This document shows, one piece after another, positions 27,390 to 39,865 of a stretch of DNA of 64,000 bases (position 1 is its first letter; the number at the start of each line of letters is the position of its first letter). The DNA lies in the NCBI RefSeq assembly GCF_003597675.1, contig NZ_CP030827.1, forward strand, positions 3,531,501 through 3,595,500, given 5' to 3'. The notes beneath the pieces are model-generated. The model saw only the letters and a list, made by a program, of their open reading frames with translations. It did not search any database and was not told where the DNA came from. Source of the DNA: Neorhizobium sp. NCHU2750. Lineage in GTDB: Bacteria; Pseudomonadota; Alphaproteobacteria; Rhizobiales; Rhizobiaceae. The position numbers were made by a program, and so were the translations under genes.

Positions 27390-28619
27390 TCAGAGATCGA
27401 GAACCAGACGTTCCGGATCTTCCAGGCTTTCCTTGACGCGAACGAGGAAGGTAACCGCTTCCTTGCCGTCGACGATACGGTGGTCGTAGGAGAGCGCGAG
27501 ATACATCATCGGACGGATGACGATCTGGCCGCCGACGACGACCGGACGCTCTTGGATCTTGTGCATGCCGAGAATACCGGACTGCGGAGCGTTGAGGATC
27601 GGCGAGGACATCAGCGAACCGTAGACACCACCATTGGTGATGGTGAACGTGCCGCCCTGCATGTCGGCCATCGACAGCGAACCGTCGCGGGCTGCCTTGG
27701 CAAGACGGGCAAGTTCCTTCTCGACGCCGGCGATCGAACGCTGGTCGGCATCACGGATGACCGGCACGACGAGGCCCTTGTCGGTACCGACCGCCATGCC
27801 GACATGGCAGTAGTTCTTGTAGATGAGGTCGGTGCCGTCGATCTCGGCGTTGACAGCCGGCAGTTCCTTCAGCGCGTGGGTCACAGCCTTTGTGAAGAAG
27901 CCCATGAAGCCGAGCTTCGTGCCGTGCTTCTTCTCGAACACGTCCTTGTAGCGGTTGCGCAGGTCCATAACGGCCTTCATGTCCACCTCGTTATAGGTGG
28001 TCAGCATGGCTGCGGTGTTCTGTGCATCCTTGAGGCGCTTGGCGATCGTCTGGCGCAGACGGGTCATCTTCACGCGCTCTTCGCGCGATGCGTCGTCAGC
28101 AGACGATACCGGGCGCGGAGCCGCCGGAACGGCAGCCGGTGCCGGAGCCGACGAGCCCTTGGCGATGGCAGCAAGAACGTCGCCCTTCAGAACCTGGCCG
28201 CGCTTGCCCGAACCGTCGATATCGGCGGTCGAGATATTGTTGTCGGCAGCCACCTTGGCGGCAGCCGGTGCAGCCGGCATGGACGATGCGGCCGCAGGAG
28301 CAGCAGCAGCCGGCGCGGCGGCGACGGGAGCGGCAGCGGGTGCCGGTGCAGCAGCAGGAGCGGCAGTCGCGGCACCTGCACCGCCTTCGGCGATCTGGCC
28401 GAGCAGCGCGTCGAGGCCGACGGTCTCGCCGTTCTGCGCAACGATTTCGGTCAGCACGCCGGAAGCCGGGGCCGGCACTTCGACGGTAACCTTGTCGGTT
28501 TCCAGTTCGACCAGAGGCTCATCGGCCTTGACCGTGTCGCCGACCTTCTTGAACCAGGTGCCGACTGTTGCCTCGCTGACGGACTCGCCGAGAGTTGGGA
28601 CGCGGATTTCGGTGGCCAT
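27390..28619 (-). CDS. sucB: Dihydrolipoyllysine succinyltransferase, E2 of 2-oxoglutarate dehydrogenase
   Basis: A 409-residue E2 that carries the succinyl group from E1 to CoA. It has one N-terminal lipoyl domain (Lys in [12 protein letters not shown], near residue 44), an Ala/Pro-rich linker (about 85-125), a peripheral-subunit-binding domain (about 130-165, [19 protein letters not shown]) and a C-terminal catalytic domain ending with [12 protein letters not shown], which holds the catalytic His and Asp. The open frame runs far upstream into sucA, but the true ATG is at 28619, beginning [13 protein letters not shown]. It is 62 nt after sucA. Confidence 0.98.
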   Translation of the reverse strand: MATEIRVPTLGESVSEATVGTWFKKVGDTVKADEPLVELETDKVTVEVPAPASGVLTEIVAQNGETVGLDALLGQIAEGGAGAATAAPAAAPAPAAAPVAAAPAAAAPAAASSMPAAPAAAKVAADNNISTADIDGSGKRGQVLKGDVLAAIAKGSSAPAPAAVPAAPRPVSSADDASREERVKMTRLRQTIAKRLKDAQNTAAMLTTYNEVDMKAVMDLRNRYKDVFEKKHGTKLGFMGFFTKAVTHALKELPAVNAEIDGTDLIYKNYCHVGMAVGTDKGLVVPVIRDADQRSIAGVEKELARLAKAARDGSLSMADMQGGTFTITNGGVYGSLMSSPILNAPQSGILGMHKIQERPVVVGGQIVIRPMMYLALSYDHRIVDGKEAVTFLVRVKESLEDPERLVLDL

Positions 28620-28681
28620 GACTTGTTTCCGTTTTTTTTCCAGATTTCGTTTCGTATGAAATAGGGGAGACGGCTGAAAAA

Positions 28682-31681
28682 TCAGCCGCCGAGTGCGTCT
28701 TCGAGGAAAGCCTCGAGCTGCGCCAGATGCTTCGACATCAGACCGGTCGCAGGCGATGCCGCAGCCGCGCGGCCCGTGTAGCGGACGCGCTGATACTTGG
28801 CATCGATATGCGCCAGAACCCATTCCAGGTACGGGTCGATGAACGCCCATGCACCCATGTTCTTCGGCTCTTCCTGGCACCAGACCATTTCCGCGTTCTT
28901 GAAGCGCGAAAGCTCGTTGATCAGGGCCTTTGCCGGGAACGGATAAAGCTGTTCGATACGCAACAGGTAGATGTCGTCGATGCCGCGCTTCTCGCGCTCT
29001 TCCAGAAGGTCGTAGTAGACCTTGCCGGTGCACATCACGACGCGACGGATCTTGGCATCCTTCTGCAGCTTGATCGGGCCGTCCTTGATGACTTCCGCAT
29101 CGTCCCACAGCAGGCGATGGAACGAGCTTTCGCCCGCCAGTTCCGCCAGCGAAGACGTGGCGCGCTTGTGGCGCAGCAGCGACTTCGGCGTCATCAGGAT
29201 CAGCGGCTTGCGGAAGTCGCGCTTCACCTGACGGCGTAGGATGTGGAAGTAGTTGGCCGGCGTCGTGCAGTTGGCGACCTGCATGTTGTCTTCGGCGCAA
29301 AGCTGCAGGAAGCGCTCCAGGCGTGCCGAGGAGTGTTCCGGACCCTGGCCTTCATAACCATGCGGCAGAAGGCAGACGAGACCGGACATGCGCAGCCACT
29401 TGCGTTCGCCAGACGAGATGAACTGGTCGAACACCACCTGCGCACCGTTGGCGAAATCGCCGAACTGGGCTTCCCACAGCGTCAGCGCATTCGGACGGGC
29501 GAGCGAATAGCCATATTCGAAACCGAGAACGGCTTCTTCCGACAGCATGGAGTTGATCACTTCATACTTGCCCTGGCCCGGCTGCAGGTTGGACAGCGGG
29601 ATGTAGCGTTCTTCGGTGTCCTGATCGTAGAGAACCGAATGGCGCTGCGAGAACGTGCCGCGTTCGCAATCCTGGCCCGACAGGCGGATCTTCGTGCCTT
29701 CGACGGCGAGCGAGCCGAACGCAAGTGCCTCCGCCATCGCCCAGTCGAGACCTTCGCCGGTCTCGATCATCTGCGCGCGGTTTTCCATGAAACGCTTGAT
29801 CGTGCGGTGCGCGTTGAAGCCTTCCGGAATGACCGAAAGCTTGCGACCGATTTCCTTGAGGCTCTTCATCGGCATCGAGGTCTTGCCGCGGCGCTGTTCG
29901 TCGGCATCGTCAGCCGAACGAAGACCCGACCACTGACCGTCCAGCCAGTCGGCCTTGTTCGGCTTGTAGCTCTGACCGGCTTCGAATTCGGCGTCGAGAT
30001 GCGAACGCCAGTCGGCCTTCATCTTGTCGAATTCGGCTTCGGTCAGCACGCCTTCGGCGATCAGACGGTCAGCATAGAGCTCGGCCACGGCCTTGTGAGC
30101 GCGGATGACCTTGTACATCTTCGGCTGGGTGAATGCCGGCTCGTCGCCTTCGTTATGGCCGAAGCGGCGGTAGCAGAACATGTCGACCACGACCGGCTTG
30201 TGGAACTTCATCCGGTATTCGGTGGCAACCTTGGCGGCATAGGTGACCGCTTCCGGATCGTCGCCATTGACGTGGAAGATCGGCGCTTCGATCATTTTTG
30301 CCACGTCGGACGGGTATGGAGACGAGCGCGAAAAGCCCGGATTGGTGGTGAAACCGATCTGGTTGTTGATGATGACGTGCATCGTACCGGCAACGCGATG
30401 ACCGCGCAGGCCCGACAGGCCGAGGATTTCGGCAACAACACCCTGGCCCGCGAATGCGGCATCGCCGTGCAGCAGCAGCGGCAGCACCTTGGAGCGCTCG
30501 GAGAGCGGGATGATGTTGTCCTTTTCCCAAACCTTGGTCAGCAGGTCCTGCTTGGCGCGGGCTTTGCCCATGACGACCGGGTTGACGATCTCAAGGTGCG
30601 ACGGGTTGGCCGTCAAAGACAGGTGAACCTTGTTGCCGTCGAATTCGCGGTCGGAAGAGGCACCGAGATGGTACTTCACGTCGCCCGAGCCTTCGACTTC
30701 GTCGGGCTTGTAGGAACCGCCCTTGAACTCGTGGAACACGGCGCGGTGCGGCTTGCCCATGACGTTGGTCAGAACGTTCAGGCGGCCGCGGTGTGCCATA
30801 CCGACGATGACTTCTTCGAGGCCGAGCTGGCCGCCGCGCTTGATGATCTGTTCGAGCGCCGGAATCAGCGCTTCACCGCCATCAAGGCCGAAGCGCTTGG
30901 TGCCTTTGAACTTGACGTCGAGGAACTGCTCGTAGCCTTCGCCTTCGATCAGCTTCGACAGGATGGCCTTCTTGCCTTCCGGCGTAAAGTCGATGCCCTT
31001 GTTCGGACCTTCGATCCGTTCCTGGATCCAGGCCTTTTCCTCCGGGCTCGACATATGCATGAACTCGACGCCAATGGTCGAGCAATAGGTCCGTTCGAGG
31101 ATCTCGATCATCTCGCGCACGGTTGCGTATTCGAGGCCGAGAACGTTGTCGATGAAGATCTTGCGGTCGTAATCGCTTTCCTCGAAGCCGTAGGACTTCG
31201 GCGACAGCTCGTTATAGTCCTCCACCGGGCTTGCAATGCCGAGTGGGTCGAGCTTGGCATGCAGGTGGCCGCGCATGCGGTAGGCGCGGATCATCATGAT
31301 GGCGCGCACGCTGTCGCGGCTCGCCTGATGAACGTCGGCCGGGTTGACGACGGCACCCTTGGCAGCGGCGGCAGCCTCCGCCTTCGCCTTCACTTTGGTT
31401 TCGATTGCCTTCTCGACCACAGGCCAGTTGCCGTCGAGCGCGGAGACGAGTTCGCCGGACGCCGGCAGCGGCCAGTTCGACTTCTTCCAGGAGGCGCCCT
31501 GGGCAGCCTTCTTCACATCTTCGGGACTGTCGGCCAATGCCTTGAAGAAGGCCTGCCATTCTTCCGAGACCGAATTCGGATCGGCTTCGTAATTGGCGTA
31601 GAGTTGTTCGATATAGACGGCGTTCGCGCCGTCCAGGAACGAAGTGATGAGAAACTGCTCGTTAGCTTCTTGCCGTGACAT
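28682..31681 (-). CDS. sucA: 2-Oxoglutarate dehydrogenase E1 component
   Basis: A 999-residue thiamine-diphosphate enzyme that decarboxylates 2-oxoglutarate. The N-terminal [20 protein letters not shown] segment is the E2-binding arm. The thiamine diphosphate site ([13 protein letters not shown], then [12 protein letters not shown]), the active-site region [11 protein letters not shown], and the C-terminal transketolase-like domain ([16 protein letters not shown]) are intact. It has 284 nt upstream before sucD, which holds a strong hairpin, so sucAB may have its own promoter. Confidence 0.98.
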   Translation of the reverse strand: MSRQEANEQFLITSFLDGANAVYIEQLYANYEADPNSVSEEWQAFFKALADSPEDVKKAAQGASWKKSNWPLPASGELVSALDGNWPVVEKAIETKVKAKAEAAAAAKGAVVNPADVHQASRDSVRAIMMIRAYRMRGHLHAKLDPLGIASPVEDYNELSPKSYGFEESDYDRKIFIDNVLGLEYATVREMIEILERTYCSTIGVEFMHMSSPEEKAWIQERIEGPNKGIDFTPEGKKAILSKLIEGEGYEQFLDVKFKGTKRFGLDGGEALIPALEQIIKRGGQLGLEEVIVGMAHRGRLNVLTNVMGKPHRAVFHEFKGGSYKPDEVEGSGDVKYHLGASSDREFDGNKVHLSLTANPSHLEIVNPVVMGKARAKQDLLTKVWEKDNIIPLSERSKVLPLLLHGDAAFAGQGVVAEILGLSGLRGHRVAGTMHVIINNQIGFTTNPGFSRSSPYPSDVAKMIEAPIFHVNGDDPEAVTYAAKVATEYRMKFHKPVVVDMFCYRRFGHNEGDEPAFTQPKMYKVIRAHKAVAELYADRLIAEGVLTEAEFDKMKADWRSHLDAEFEAGQSYKPNKADWLDGQWSGLRSADDADEQRRGKTSMPMKSLKEIGRKLSVIPEGFNAHRTIKRFMENRAQMIETGEGLDWAMAEALAFGSLAVEGTKIRLSGQDCERGTFSQRHSVLYDQDTEERYIPLSNLQPGQGKYEVINSMLSEEAVLGFEYGYSLARPNALTLWEAQFGDFANGAQVVFDQFISSGERKWLRMSGLVCLLPHGYEGQGPEHSSARLERFLQLCAEDNMQVANCTTPANYFHILRRQVKRDFRKPLILMTPKSLLRHKRATSSLAELAGESSFHRLLWDDAEVIKDGPIKLQKDAKIRRVVMCTGKVYYDLLEEREKRGIDDIYLLRIEQLYPFPAKALINELSRFKNAEMVWCQEEPKNMGAWAFIDPYLEWVLAHIDAKYQRVRYTGRAAAASPATGLMSKHLAQLEAFLEDALGG

Positions 31682-31922
31682 GGCCTATTGCGGGCGCCGC
31701 GCCCGCCTCCTCGCGTGATCGGAACCGAAGACCTCCACGGTTCCGCATTCTCTTGGGTGTCTTATCCCGCCTTTTTTCATTGCCCCGGCACCCTTCCCCG
31801 TCTGCGGAAAAGGAGGCGTATAGTGCCGTTCCATCACCCCGGACAGTTGCTTCTGCAACTCCCTTTTCCGAAGCCTCGCAATCGAGGTTTTGGCAAAGGG
31901 CCGGGTAAGGAGCAATTCGCTA

Positions 31923-31952
31923 TCGATCGCCGGCTTAAGAGCCGGCGATCGA
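31923..31952. terminator. Strong hairpin between sucD and sucA
   Basis: A perfect 12-bp inverted repeat (TCGATCGCCGGC at 31923-31934; complement at 31941-31952) closes a 6-nt loop TTAAGA, 14 nt after the sucD stop codon on the minus strand. There is no U-tract, so it may be a processing or stabilising hairpin that sets the mdh-sucCD to sucAB ratio, or a factor-dependent terminator. Confidence 0.65.
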
Positions 31953-31965
31953 CCTTTATGTGGCG

Positions 31966-32868
31966 TCAGCCCTTCAGGACTTCAACTAGCGTCTTGCCGA
32001 GGCGTGCCGGCGAAGGCGATACCTTGATGCCGGCTGCTTCCATGGCTGCGATCTTGGATTCCGCGTCGCCCTTGCCGCCGGAAACGACAGCACCGGCATG
32101 ACCCATGGTGCGGCCCTTCGGAGCGGTACGGCCGGCGATGAAGCCAGCCATCGGCTTCTTGCGACCCTTCTTGGCTTCGTCGATCAGGAACTGGGCTGCA
32201 TCTTCTTCAGCCGAACCGCCGATTTCGCCGATCATGATGATCGAGGTCGTGGCTTCGTCGGCCAGGAACATCTCGAGCACGTCGATGAATTCGGTGCCCT
32301 TGACCGGGTCGCCGCCGATGCCGACAGCCGTCGTCTGACCCAGACCTTCGTTGGACGTCTGGAATACGGCTTCATAGGTCAGCGTGCCGGAGCGCGAAAC
32401 GATACCGACCGAACCCTTGCGGAAGATCGAGCCCGGCATGATGCCGATCTTGCATTCTTCCGGCGTCAGGATACCCGGGCAGTTCGGGCCGAGCAGGCGC
32501 GACTTGGACTTGTCGAGCTTGGCCTTGACCTTCACCATGTCCATGACCGGGATACCCTCGGTGATGCAGGTGATGAACGGGATTTCGGCGTCGATCGCTT
32601 CGATGATCGCGTCGGCGGCACCTGCCGGCGGAACGTAGATCACGGAAGCGTCTGCACCGGTCTTTTCCTTGGCTTCGGCAACCGAAGCGAAGATCGGCAG
32701 GCTTTCGCCCTTCGAACCGGTCCAGGTTTCGCCACCCTTCTTCGGGTGGATACCGCCGACCATCTGCGTGCCGTAATAGGCGAGCGCCTGTTCGGTGTGG
32801 AACGTACCGGTCTTGCCGGTCAGGCCCTGAACGAGGACCTTGGTATTCTTGTTGACGAGAATCGACAT
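31966..32868 (-). CDS. sucD: Succinyl-CoA synthetase subunit alpha
   Basis: The 300-residue alpha subunit, with the CoA-binding Rossmann domain at the N-terminus ([24 protein letters not shown] region from residue 13) and the phosphohistidine His in [16 protein letters not shown] near residue 250. It converts succinyl-CoA to succinate with nucleotide phosphorylation. It begins 18 nt after the sucC stop. Confidence 0.98.
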   Translation of the reverse strand: MSILVNKNTKVLVQGLTGKTGTFHTEQALAYYGTQMVGGIHPKKGGETWTGSKGESLPIFASVAEAKEKTGADASVIYVPPAGAADAIIEAIDAEIPFITCITEGIPVMDMVKVKAKLDKSKSRLLGPNCPGILTPEECKIGIMPGSIFRKGSVGIVSRSGTLTYEAVFQTSNEGLGQTTAVGIGGDPVKGTEFIDVLEMFLADEATTSIIMIGEIGGSAEEDAAQFLIDEAKKGRKKPMAGFIAGRTAPKGRTMGHAGAVVSGGKGDAESKIAAMEAAGIKVSPSPARLGKTLVEVLKG

Positions 32869-32886
32869 GAGATGAGGTCCTTCAGA

Positions 32887-34080
32887 TTAGGCGTTGATCG
32901 CAGCGACGATCTTCTTGGCCGCATCGTCCAAGTCGTCTGCAGCCGTGATCGCGAGACCCGACTCGTTGAGGATCTTCTTGCCGAGGTCGACATTCGTGCC
33001 TTCCAGGCGCACGACGAGCGGAACCTTGAGGCCGACTTCCTTCACGGCGGCGATAACGCCTTCCGCGATGACGTCGCACTTCATGATGCCACCGAAGATG
33101 TTGACGAGGATGCCCTCGACCTTCGGGTCAGCCGTGATGATCTTGAAGGCAGCCGCGACCTTCTCCTTGCCCGCGCCACCGCCGACGTCGCAGAAGTTAG
33201 CCGGCTCCTTGCCGTAAAGCTTGATGATGTCCATCGTCGCCATGGCGAGACCGGCACCGTTGACCATGCAGCCGATATTGCCGTCGAGGGCAACATAGGC
33301 GAGGTCCCACTTGGAGGCTTCGATTTCCTTGGAATCTTCTTCCGTGACGTCACGCAGTTCCTTGACGTCGTCGTGACGGAACAGCGCGTTGCCGTCGAAG
33401 GACATCTTGGCGTCGAGAACGCGCAGGTGGCCGTTCTTCATGACGATCAGCGGGTTGACTTCGAGGAGCGCCATGTCCTTTTCGCCGAACGCCTTGTAGA
33501 GCGCCGGGAACAGCGACTTGGCGTCTTCGGCGGCAGCGCCGGTCAGCTCGAGAGCCTTGGAGATCTTGGCAACGTCGTCAGCGGTCACACCCTTGGTCGG
33601 GTCGATCGCGATCGTGTGGATCTTTTCCGGCGTGTCATGCGCGACGGCTTCGATGTCCATGCCGCCTTCGGTCGAGACGACGAAGGCAACCTGGCCGACC
33701 GAGCGGTCGACGAGCAGCGAGCAATAGAGTTCGCGGTCGATATCGGCGCCGTCTTCGATATAGAGGCGGTTGACCTGCTTGCCGGCTTCGCCCGTCTGCG
33801 CCGTGACCAGCGTATTGCCGAGCATTTCCTTGGCGTGAGCGACGACTTCGTCGATCGACTTGGCCAGGCGAACGCCGCCCTTGGCATCAGGGCCGAGTTC
33901 CTTGAACTTGCCCTTGCCGCGGCCGCCGGCATGGATCTGGCTCTTGACCACGTAGAGCGGGCCGGGAAGCTGCTTGGCAGCGGCTTCTGCTTCTTCGACC
34001 TTGAGGATGGCGACACCTTCTGCGACCGGTGCACCATAGCCCTTCAGGAGAGCCTTGGCCTGGTATTCGTGAATATTCAT
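32887..34080 (-). CDS. sucC: Succinyl-CoA synthetase subunit beta
   Basis: The 397-residue beta subunit with an N-terminal ATP-grasp domain ([34 protein letters not shown] near residue 50) and the C-terminal CoA ligase domain ([15 protein letters not shown]). It forms the nucleotide-binding half of the enzyme. It is 68 nt after mdh. Confidence 0.98.
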   Translation of the reverse strand: MNIHEYQAKALLKGYGAPVAEGVAILKVEEAEAAAKQLPGPLYVVKSQIHAGGRGKGKFKELGPDAKGGVRLAKSIDEVVAHAKEMLGNTLVTAQTGEAGKQVNRLYIEDGADIDRELYCSLLVDRSVGQVAFVVSTEGGMDIEAVAHDTPEKIHTIAIDPTKGVTADDVAKISKALELTGAAAEDAKSLFPALYKAFGEKDMALLEVNPLIVMKNGHLRVLDAKMSFDGNALFRHDDVKELRDVTEEDSKEIEASKWDLAYVALDGNIGCMVNGAGLAMATMDIIKLYGKEPANFCDVGGGAGKEKVAAAFKIITADPKVEGILVNIFGGIMKCDVIAEGVIAAVKEVGLKVPLVVRLEGTNVDLGKKILNESGLAITAADDLDDAAKKIVAAINA

Positions 34081-34148
34081 GGGGCTTGATCCCTATTTGA
34101 ATGACGTGAGCGCTGACCGAGGCCAGCGCCGAACTTTTCGGGGTCGGA

Positions 34149-35158
<1,010 letters not shown>

Positions 35159-35250
35159 TCTCCTTGCGGCAGCACCGATAACGCCATCTGCCAAGAATGG
35201 CAAATGATTATTTTGGCACTATATATTTCAATCGGTTAGATATGATTTGA

Positions 35251-35266
35251 CTTACGTAAACGTAAG
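35251..35266. promoter_or_regulatory. 16-bp perfect palindrome upstream of mdh
   Basis: CTTACGT (35251-35257), AA, then ACGTAAG (35260-35266) form an exact dyad in an AT-rich stretch 140-155 nt upstream of the mdh start and 20 nt past the zapE stop. The ACGTnnACGT core has the size of a dimeric regulator site, such as those used by MerR-type or GntR-type metabolic regulators. The regulator is not identified. Confidence 0.55.
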
Positions 35267-35285
35267 AAAAAGCGTCACAATTATG

Positions 35286-36449
35286 TCAGACTGTCTGCCG
35301 CTTCTCGTTATGCAGCGCAAGATATTCCGCGCTGCGCATCTCGAACAGGCGCGACACGGTGCGGTCGAATTCAAACCCTTCCGTGCCTCTTCTTTCAGAG
35401 AGAATTTGATCGGGCGCAGTTGCGGCCGAGATGAACAGACGCACGGAATGATCGTAAAGTGCATCGACGAGATTAATGAAGCGTTTCGCCTCATTGCGCT
35501 TTTCCGCCCCAAGTTGCGGAACATGCTCGACGAAAACCGTGTCGAACCGGTCGGCGATCGCCAGGTAATCCGACGCGCCGAGCGGCTTCTCACAGAGATC
35601 CCTGAAGGTGAAACGCGCAGCCCGGCCGGCCGCCTGCGGCACATGAATACTGCGCCCCTTCATCGGCAGATCGACAGGCTCCGCCCGCTCCCCATCCGTC
35701 ACCTGATGCCATGCCGCCTCGATCGCAGCATCCGTCCGGCCGTCGAGCGGCGTCAGATAGACCGGCAGGTTGGCATTCTTCTGCATCCGGTAATCGGTGG
35801 GGCTATCCAGCGTCACCACATCGACATTGGCGCTCAGCAGTCCGATGAACGGGACGAACAGGCCGCGATTGAGCCCGTCCTTGTAGAGATTGTCGGGCGC
35901 CACGTTGGATGTTGCGATCAGCACGCAGCCGAGATCGAACAGCTCGGTAAAGAGCCGCGCCAGGATCATCGCATCGGTGATGTCAGTCACGGAAAATTCA
36001 TCGAAGCAGAGCAGTTCCGCCTCGGCAAAGAGTGCGGCGGCAACCGGCGGCACCGGATCGGCCTGCTTGGTTTCGCCACGCTTCAGCTTCTGCCGCTGTT
36101 CGTGGATGCGGTTATGCACATCGGCCATGAACTCATGAAAATGCGCCCGTCGCTTCTTTCTCGTCGGCGCCTTCTTGAAGAACATGTCCATCAGCATCGT
36201 CTTGCCGCGGCCGACGCTGCCATAGACGTAGAGGCCGCGGATCTTGCCCGGCTTTCCCCCGCCCTTGGCAAACAGCCAGCCGAGTGCGCTGGTCTTCTTG
36301 GCGGGCTTTGCACCGCGCAGCGAGGTCAGCACATGGTCGAGCTTCGCCGCTACCTGCAGCTGCGCCTGATCCGGCGTCAGCACGCCGGAAGCGGCAAGGG
36401 CCTTCAGTTCCTCGCCGACACTCGACGTATATTCGGGAATGGGCTCCAC
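35286..36449 (-). CDS. zapE: Cell division protein ZapE (AFG1-family ATPase)
   Basis: A 387-residue AFG1/LACE1-type ATPase. Walker A is GSVGRGKTMLMDMFF and Walker B is LLCFDEFSVTDITDAMIL. In E. coli ZapE binds FtsZ; mitochondrial AFG1 helps the turnover of respiratory-chain subunits. The start is GTG at 36449 (VEPIPEYTS) with AGAGG about 8 nt upstream. It lies between the Omp19-like lipoprotein gene and mdh; position amid respiratory genes fits either role. Confidence 0.95.
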   Translation of the reverse strand: MEPIPEYTSSVGEELKALAASGVLTPDQAQLQVAAKLDHVLTSLRGAKPAKKTSALGWLFAKGGGKPGKIRGLYVYGSVGRGKTMLMDMFFKKAPTRKKRRAHFHEFMADVHNRIHEQRQKLKRGETKQADPVPPVAAALFAEAELLCFDEFSVTDITDAMILARLFTELFDLGCVLIATSNVAPDNLYKDGLNRGLFVPFIGLLSANVDVVTLDSPTDYRMQKNANLPVYLTPLDGRTDAAIEAAWHQVTDGERAEPVDLPMKGRSIHVPQAAGRAARFTFRDLCEKPLGASDYLAIADRFDTVFVEHVPQLGAEKRNEAKRFINLVDALYDHSVRLFISAATAPDQILSERRGTEGFEFDRTVSRLFEMRSAEYLALHNEKRQTV

Positions 36450-36476
36450 GCGGGCCCCTCTATCGTAATTGACGGA

Positions 36477-37007
36477 TTAGCGGCTGAGGCTGACCGGCTG
36501 GCCGGAATTCATCGTGCCGTCGAAGCGGTTGTCGGCGCTCTTGTAGACGCGGCCGATCACGTCACCCGCACGGCTCTTGAACTGAACCATCTTGCCGGAA
36601 ACTTCCCAGGACCCCATCGTCGTCAGGTCGCCGGCACAGCCACGCGTGCCGCCGCGCGAACCGCCGCCGAGATTGGTCAGCGTCAGGAACATGTCGCAGG
36701 ACGCACCGCCGTTCGAAACGCGCCAGTTGCCGACCATCTGCTCCTTGGTCACGTCGAGAGCATTTGCCGGCGGCGCTGCGGCAGCCGGATTGCCCATGGC
36801 CATGTTCTGGCCTGCCTGCGGAGCAGTCGGATACTGCGAAGCATCACCGGGCGGCGGAAGCTGGCCACCCTGCACGCTCGGCACCGGCTGCGCCTGAAGC
36901 GGAGCGGGCTGCGAAGGCAGATCGTTATACGGGCTGTAGGATGTGCGCTGGCAACCGGCCAGAGCCAAGGTCAGAACGAGACCCGTTGCCACATACTTGA
37001 ACTGCAT
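36477..37007 (-). CDS. Omp19-like outer-membrane lipoprotein, AprI/Inh protease-inhibitor family
   Basis: 176 residues. The lipobox LAGC places the lipidated Cys at residue 19. A Pro/Gln-rich linker (about 25-75) leads to a C-terminal beta-barrel-like domain with [16 protein letters not shown] and GCAGDL, whose two Cys can form the Inh-family disulfide, and it ends [16 protein letters not shown]. This closely follows the pattern of Brucella Omp19, which inhibits host and bacterial proteases, in lipobox, linker, GxWxxS and the terminal TLSR/SLSR. It lies 27 nt upstream of zapE. I infer the same family; inhibitor activity here is untested. Confidence 0.85.
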   Translation of the reverse strand: MQFKYVATGLVLTLALAGCQRTSYSPYNDLPSQPAPLQAQPVPSVQGGQLPPPGDASQYPTAPQAGQNMAMGNPAAAAPPANALDVTKEQMVGNWRVSNGGASCDMFLTLTNLGGGSRGGTRGCAGDLTTMGSWEVSGKMVQFKSRAGDVIGRVYKSADNRFDGTMNSGQPVSLSR

Positions 37008-37173
37008 CGAAAACTCCTGTCCGGATCATGTCACTTTGCACCCGAAGCGGGCACGACAGTTTTGCCGGGGATATCGTAAACACCCTTGGTTAATCAAGAG
37101 TAGCCAGCCATTCCGACAACAACACGACGGTTGTCGTGTTCAAAATGGCGTGCGCGAGGCACAATTTGCGAAA

Positions 37174-37201
37174 AAGGCCGCGAGGAAAACCGCGCGGCCT
37201 T
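37174..37201 (-). terminator. Rho-independent terminator of sdhCDAB
   Basis: On the minus strand AAGGCCGCG (37201-37193) pairs with CGCGGCCTT (37182-37174) around a 10-nt loop, and the right arm runs into TTTTTCGC. It begins about 15 nt after the sdhB stop. Confidence 0.85.
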
Positions 37202-37216
37202 GATCATGTAATACCG

Positions 37217-37996
37217 TCAGACGCGACGCTCGACCATCATCTTCTTGATTTCGGCAATCGCCTTGGCCGGGTTGAGACCCTTGGGGCATGCCTGGGCGCA
37301 GTTCATGATCGTGTGGCAGCGATAGAGCCGGAACGGATCCTCGAGATTGTCGAGGCGCTCGCCCTTGGCTTCATCGCGGCTATCGATCAGCCAGCGATAG
37401 GCCTGTAGCAGAACTGCCGGGCCGAGATACCGATCGCCGTTCCACCAATAGCTCGGACAGGAGGTCGAGCAGCAGGCGCAGAGAATGCACTCATAGAGAC
37501 CGTCGAGCTTGAGGCGGTCCTCATGGCTCTGCTTCCATTCCTTGGCCGGCGTCGGCGATACCGTCTTCAGCCAAGGCTCGATCGAGCGGTGCTGGGCATA
37601 GAAATTGTTGAGGTCCGGAACGAGGTCCTTCACCACAGGCATATGCGGCAGCGGATAGATCTTCACCGTGCCGTTGATGTCGTCCATGCCCTTGGTGCAG
37701 GCCAGCGTGTTCGTGCCGTCGATATTCATCGCGCAGGAACCGCAAATGCCTTCGCGACAGGAACGGCGCAGCGTCAGCGTCGGGTCGATCTTGTTCTTGA
37801 TGTAGAGCAGACCGTCCAGCACCATCGGGCCGCAATCGTCGAGATCGATATAATAGGTATCGATCGACGGGTTCTTGCCGTCATCCGGGCTCCACCGGTA
37901 GACGCGGTATTCGCGCAGGTTCTTGGCACCTTCCGGCTTCGGCCAGACCTTGCCTTCGGTCATCTGCGAATTCTTGGGGAGAGCGAGTTCAACCAT
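37217..37996 (-). CDS. sdhB: Succinate dehydrogenase iron-sulfur subunit
   Basis: 259 residues of complex II. Cys ligands for the three clusters are visible: the 2Fe-2S set in [16 protein letters not shown] and LAC, the 4Fe-4S set in [15 protein letters not shown], and the 3Fe-4S set in [17 protein letters not shown]. It passes electrons from the flavoprotein to ubiquinone and is followed by a strong terminator. Confidence 0.98.
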   Translation of the reverse strand: MVELALPKNSQMTEGKVWPKPEGAKNLREYRVYRWSPDDGKNPSIDTYYIDLDDCGPMVLDGLLYIKNKIDPTLTLRRSCREGICGSCAMNIDGTNTLACTKGMDDINGTVKIYPLPHMPVVKDLVPDLNNFYAQHRSIEPWLKTVSPTPAKEWKQSHEDRLKLDGLYECILCACCSTSCPSYWWNGDRYLGPAVLLQAYRWLIDSRDEAKGERLDNLEDPFRLYRCHTIMNCAQACPKGLNPAKAIAEIKKMMVERRV

Positions 37997-38014
37997 GGTC
38001 CAGTTCCCTCCGGA

Positions 38015-39859
38015 TCAATACACGCGAGCCTTGGGCTCGATCTTGTAAGGATCGATGCCTTCGGCGATCAGGTCGGTATGGACCGGCCGGTAGTCGAGCT
38101 TCACGTCACCTGCCTCTGTGACCCAGGCAAGCGTGTGCTTGCGCCAGTTCACGTCGTCGCGGCCGGCAAACGGACCGTCGGTAAAGTCCTCGCGGGCGTG
38201 GCTCCCACGGCTTTCCTTGCGCGCTTCGGCGCCATAGACGGTCAGGATGGCGTTGGCCATCAGGTTGTGCAGTTCCAGCGTCTCGACGAGATCGGAATTC
38301 CAGATCATCGAATGATCGGTGACCTTGACGTCCTTCATCTCGCTCCAGATCTGCGACATGCGCTTGCAGCCGCTTTCCAGCGATTCCTGGGTACGGAACA
38401 CTGCAGCGTCTTCCTGCATGGTGCGCTGCATGCGGTCACGCAGAACCGCCGTCGGCGTGCCGCCCTTGGCGTAGCGCAGGCCGTCGAAGCGATCCATGAT
38501 CTTGTCGCAGGCAGCAACGTTCAATGCCGGGATCGGCGCCGCACGGTCGATGACCTGGCCGGCGCGGATGGCAGCGGCACGGCCGAAGACCACGAGGTCG
38601 ATCAGCGAGTTGGAGCCGAGACGGTTTGCGCCATGAACCGAGGCGCAACCGGCTTCGCCGACAGCCATCAGGCCGGGCAGGATGCGTTCCGGATTGTTGG
38701 CGTCGGCGTTCAGCACTTCGCCCCAATAGTTGGTCGGAATGCCGCCCATGTTGTAGTGGACGGTCGGCAGGACCGGGATCGGCTCGCGGGTAACGTCGAC
38801 GCCGGCGAAGATCTTCGCCGATTCCGAAATGCCCGGAAGACGTTCATGCAGCACGGCCGGATCGAGATGGTCGAGATGCAGGAAGATGTGATCCTTGTTC
38901 TTGCCGACGCCGCGGCCTTCGCGGATTTCCATCGTCATGCAGCGCGAGACGACGTCACGCGAGGCAAGATCCTTGGCCGAAGGTGCGTAGCGCTCCATGA
39001 AGCGCTCGCCTTCGGAATTGACGAGGTAGCCGCCTTCGCCGCGCGCGCCTTCGGTGATCAGACAGCCGGAGCCGTAGATGCCGGTCGGGTGGAACTGCAC
39101 GAATTCCAGATCCTGCATCGGCAGGCCGGCGCGCGCCACCATGCCGCCACCGTCGCCGGTGCAGGTATGGGCGGATGTTGCCGAGAAATAGGCGCGGCCA
39201 TAGCCGCCCGTCGCCAGAACCACCATCTTGGCGGCAAAGCGGTGGATCGTGCCGTCATCGAGGTTCCAGGCCACCACGCCTTCGCAGCGGCTGCCATCGT
39301 CCGACATGATCAGGTCGAGTGCGAAATACTCAATGAAGAATTCCGCGTTGTTCCTGAGCGACTGGCCATAGAGCGTGTGCAGGATGGCGTGGCCGGTACG
39401 GTCGGCGGCGGCGCAGGTGCGCTGCACCGGCGGGCCGGCACCAAAGTTCTGCATGTGGCCGCCGAACGGGCGCTGATAGATCTTGCCTTCTTCATTTCGG
39501 GAGAAAGGCACGCCGTAGTGCTCGAGTTCGTAGACGGCCTTCGGCGCTTCCATGACCATGTACTGCATGGCGTCGACATCGCCGAGCCAGTCGGAACCCT
39601 TGACGGTGTCATAGAGGTGCCACTGCCAGCTGTCCGGTGTCATGTTCTGCAGCGAGGCGGCAATGCCGCCCTGCGCTGCCACGGTATGCGAGCGGGTCGG
39701 GAAGACCTTGGTGATGCAGGCGGTCTTGAAACCCTGTTCGGCCATGCCGAGCGTGGCGCGAAGACCGGCACCGCCGGCACCGACGACGATCACGTCATAG
39801 GAATGGTCGACATAATTATAGGCTTTGCCGTTCTGGGCGATAGGTGTGACGGATGCCAT
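38015..39859 (-). CDS. sdhA: Succinate dehydrogenase flavoprotein subunit
   Basis: 614 residues. The FAD motif [14 protein letters not shown] begins near residue 26, and the His for covalent FAD attachment is in [11 protein letters not shown]. The active-site segment [20 protein letters not shown] and Arg in NRLGSNSL are present. It oxidises succinate to fumarate. Confidence 0.98.
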   Translation of the reverse strand: MASVTPIAQNGKAYNYVDHSYDVIVVGAGGAGLRATLGMAEQGFKTACITKVFPTRSHTVAAQGGIAASLQNMTPDSWQWHLYDTVKGSDWLGDVDAMQYMVMEAPKAVYELEHYGVPFSRNEEGKIYQRPFGGHMQNFGAGPPVQRTCAAADRTGHAILHTLYGQSLRNNAEFFIEYFALDLIMSDDGSRCEGVVAWNLDDGTIHRFAAKMVVLATGGYGRAYFSATSAHTCTGDGGGMVARAGLPMQDLEFVQFHPTGIYGSGCLITEGARGEGGYLVNSEGERFMERYAPSAKDLASRDVVSRCMTMEIREGRGVGKNKDHIFLHLDHLDPAVLHERLPGISESAKIFAGVDVTREPIPVLPTVHYNMGGIPTNYWGEVLNADANNPERILPGLMAVGEAGCASVHGANRLGSNSLIDLVVFGRAAAIRAGQVIDRAAPIPALNVAACDKIMDRFDGLRYAKGGTPTAVLRDRMQRTMQEDAAVFRTQESLESGCKRMSQIWSEMKDVKVTDHSMIWNSDLVETLELHNLMANAILTVYGAEARKESRGSHAREDFTDGPFAGRDDVNWRKHTLAWVTEAGDVKLDYRPVHTDLIAEGIDPYKIEPKARVY

Positions 39860-39865
39860 GATGGA

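Noticed and set aside
28620..29300. N-terminal extension of sucB by 227 codons
   Set aside because: It is out of frame with, and fully inside, sucA. The sucB N-terminus [13 protein letters not shown] begins at 28619.
29243..31678. 811-codon open frame antisense to sucA, and similar ones at 37523-40423, 32098-34089, 35247-37079 and 24738-26375
   Set aside because: All lie exactly opposite well-conserved genes. GC-rich codon use depletes stops on the antisense strand; the translations are rich in Arg, His, Asp and Gly and match no family.
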